DNA of 31,384 nt. It comes from DATDRQ01 sp035291645. GTDB taxonomy: Bacteria > Chloroflexota > Anaerolineae > Anaerolineales > UBA4823. The stretch is taken from assembly GCA_035291645.1 (NCBI GenBank), contig DATDRQ010000271.1, positions 1-31,384 on the forward strand, written 5' to 3'. The translations under genes were made by a program, and so were the position numbers. Within the stretch, counting starts at the first letter, position 1. Each line of letters starts with the position of its first letter. Below, one piece after another: positions 30,937 to 31,384 of this stretch. The notes beneath the pieces are model-generated. The model worked only from the letters and a program-made list of their open reading frames with translations, did no database searches and was not told where the DNA came from.

Positions 30937-31384
30937 TTACTTCTTATTTTCTTCCGGAATATAAGCCCAGACCGACTGGCCGTCTTGCCATTGGCTGACG
31001 TCTTTCGGCAGGGCCACCAGAAGCTCGCTGGTTTCAGCCTGGACCGGAGCGACCAGGATCAGGTCTCCGGCTGCGACAGGGGAAGTATACAGCTTCCCAC
31101 CGACCTCAACCGAGGCCAGATTCTGTCCCTGTTTATCCAGGCTATACAGAATCCCCGCCTCGGTGGTGAAGTAGATCCGGTCCTCCAGCACCAGGGGAGA
31201 ACCGACGATCTGGCCATCCAGACTATCGGCGGTGATCTGCCATACTTCCTGGCCGGTGTTGGCGTCGAAGGCGTAAAAGTTGCCGTCGAGATCTCCGACA
31301 TACAAGCGATCGTCTGAAAGCGTAGGACCGGCCCACACCCAGCCCTCGGTTGGAGCGCTCCAGATCTTTTTGCCATCTTGTGTA
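30937..31384 (-). CDS. PQQ-binding-like beta-propeller repeat protein (5' end beyond window)
   Basis: The C-terminal 148 residues are visible; translation continues past the right window edge, and the apparent GTG start at 31338 is internal because the frame stays open upstream (DGKKIWSAPTEGWVWAGPTL). Repeats of the form DDRLYVGDLDGNFYAFDANTGQ, EDRIYFTTEAGILYSLDKQG and AGDLILVAPVQ are BamB/PQQ-type propeller blades. No PQQ-enzyme catalytic motif is visible. Such proteins are generally exported scaffold proteins. The gene lies 31 bases upstream of yidC in the same orientation, so a role in envelope protein assembly, like that of BamB, is possible but unproven. Confidence 0.85.
   Translation of the reverse strand, partial: TQDGKKIWSAPTEGWVWAGPTLSDDRLYVGDLDGNFYAFDANTGQEVWQITADSLDGQIVGSPLVLEDRIYFTTEAGILYSLDKQGQNLASVEVGGKLYTSPVAAGDLILVAPVQAETSELLVALPKDVSQWQDGQSVWAYIPEENKK

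Overview
The window looks like the chromosome of a GC-rich anaerobic or facultatively anaerobic bacterium, most likely a member of Chloroflexota class Anaerolineae. This is inferred from the general character of the proteins and from the yidC-khpB-parA-parB core neighbourhood; no rRNA or other decisive marker is present. Coding density is very high, no gene-free stretch exceeds 300 bases, and I found no tRNA, rRNA or CRISPR array.

Region 1 (1-18129, all plus strand) is a large catabolic cluster for purines and related cyclic or carbamoylated nitrogen compounds. It runs: 8-oxoguanine deaminase-type amidohydrolase (5'-truncated), adenine deaminase, a GntR/UTRA regulator, a divergent PyrB-like carbamoyltransferase, a YgeW-type knotted carbamoyltransferase, carbamate kinase, a BMP-family lipoprotein with its ABC ATPase and two permeases (nucleoside/purine importer type), a threonine synthase-like PLP enzyme, a GT2 glycosyltransferase, an uncharacterised 486-aa fold-type II PLP enzyme, an unknown 196-aa protein and a D-hydantoinase/dihydropyrimidinase. 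The gene content parallels the E. coli yge/hyuA/yqeA/ssnA cluster. The implied logic is import, deamination, ring opening, release of carbamoyl phosphate and ATP recovery by carbamate kinase.

Inside region 1, between the two carbamoyltransferase genes, sits a roughly 510-bp foreign-looking unit: a four-helix-bundle (23S rRNA intervening-sequence type) ORF flanked by 38-bp imperfect terminal inverted repeats that are themselves built from a degenerate 8-bp repeat. It resembles an rRNA intervening sequence but lies in a protein-coding operon, and is the most striking observation in the window.

Region 2 (18149-21733) encodes three very hydrophobic proteins resembling complex I / Hyf / Mrp membrane-arm subunits (two antiporter-like, one NuoK/HyfE-like), with no electron-transfer subunits visible. 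Region 3 (21803-24988) holds a coiled-coil protein and selB, implying that the organism decodes UGA as selenocysteine.

Region 4 (24992-31384, all minus strand) converges on selB. Read from the right edge it contains a PQQ-type beta-propeller protein (truncated), yidC, khpB/jag, a PfkB-family kinase, parA, parB and a YtcJ-type amidohydrolase. The yidC-khpB-parA-parB set is typical of origin-proximal DNA, and a perfect DnaA-box sequence lies within parA.
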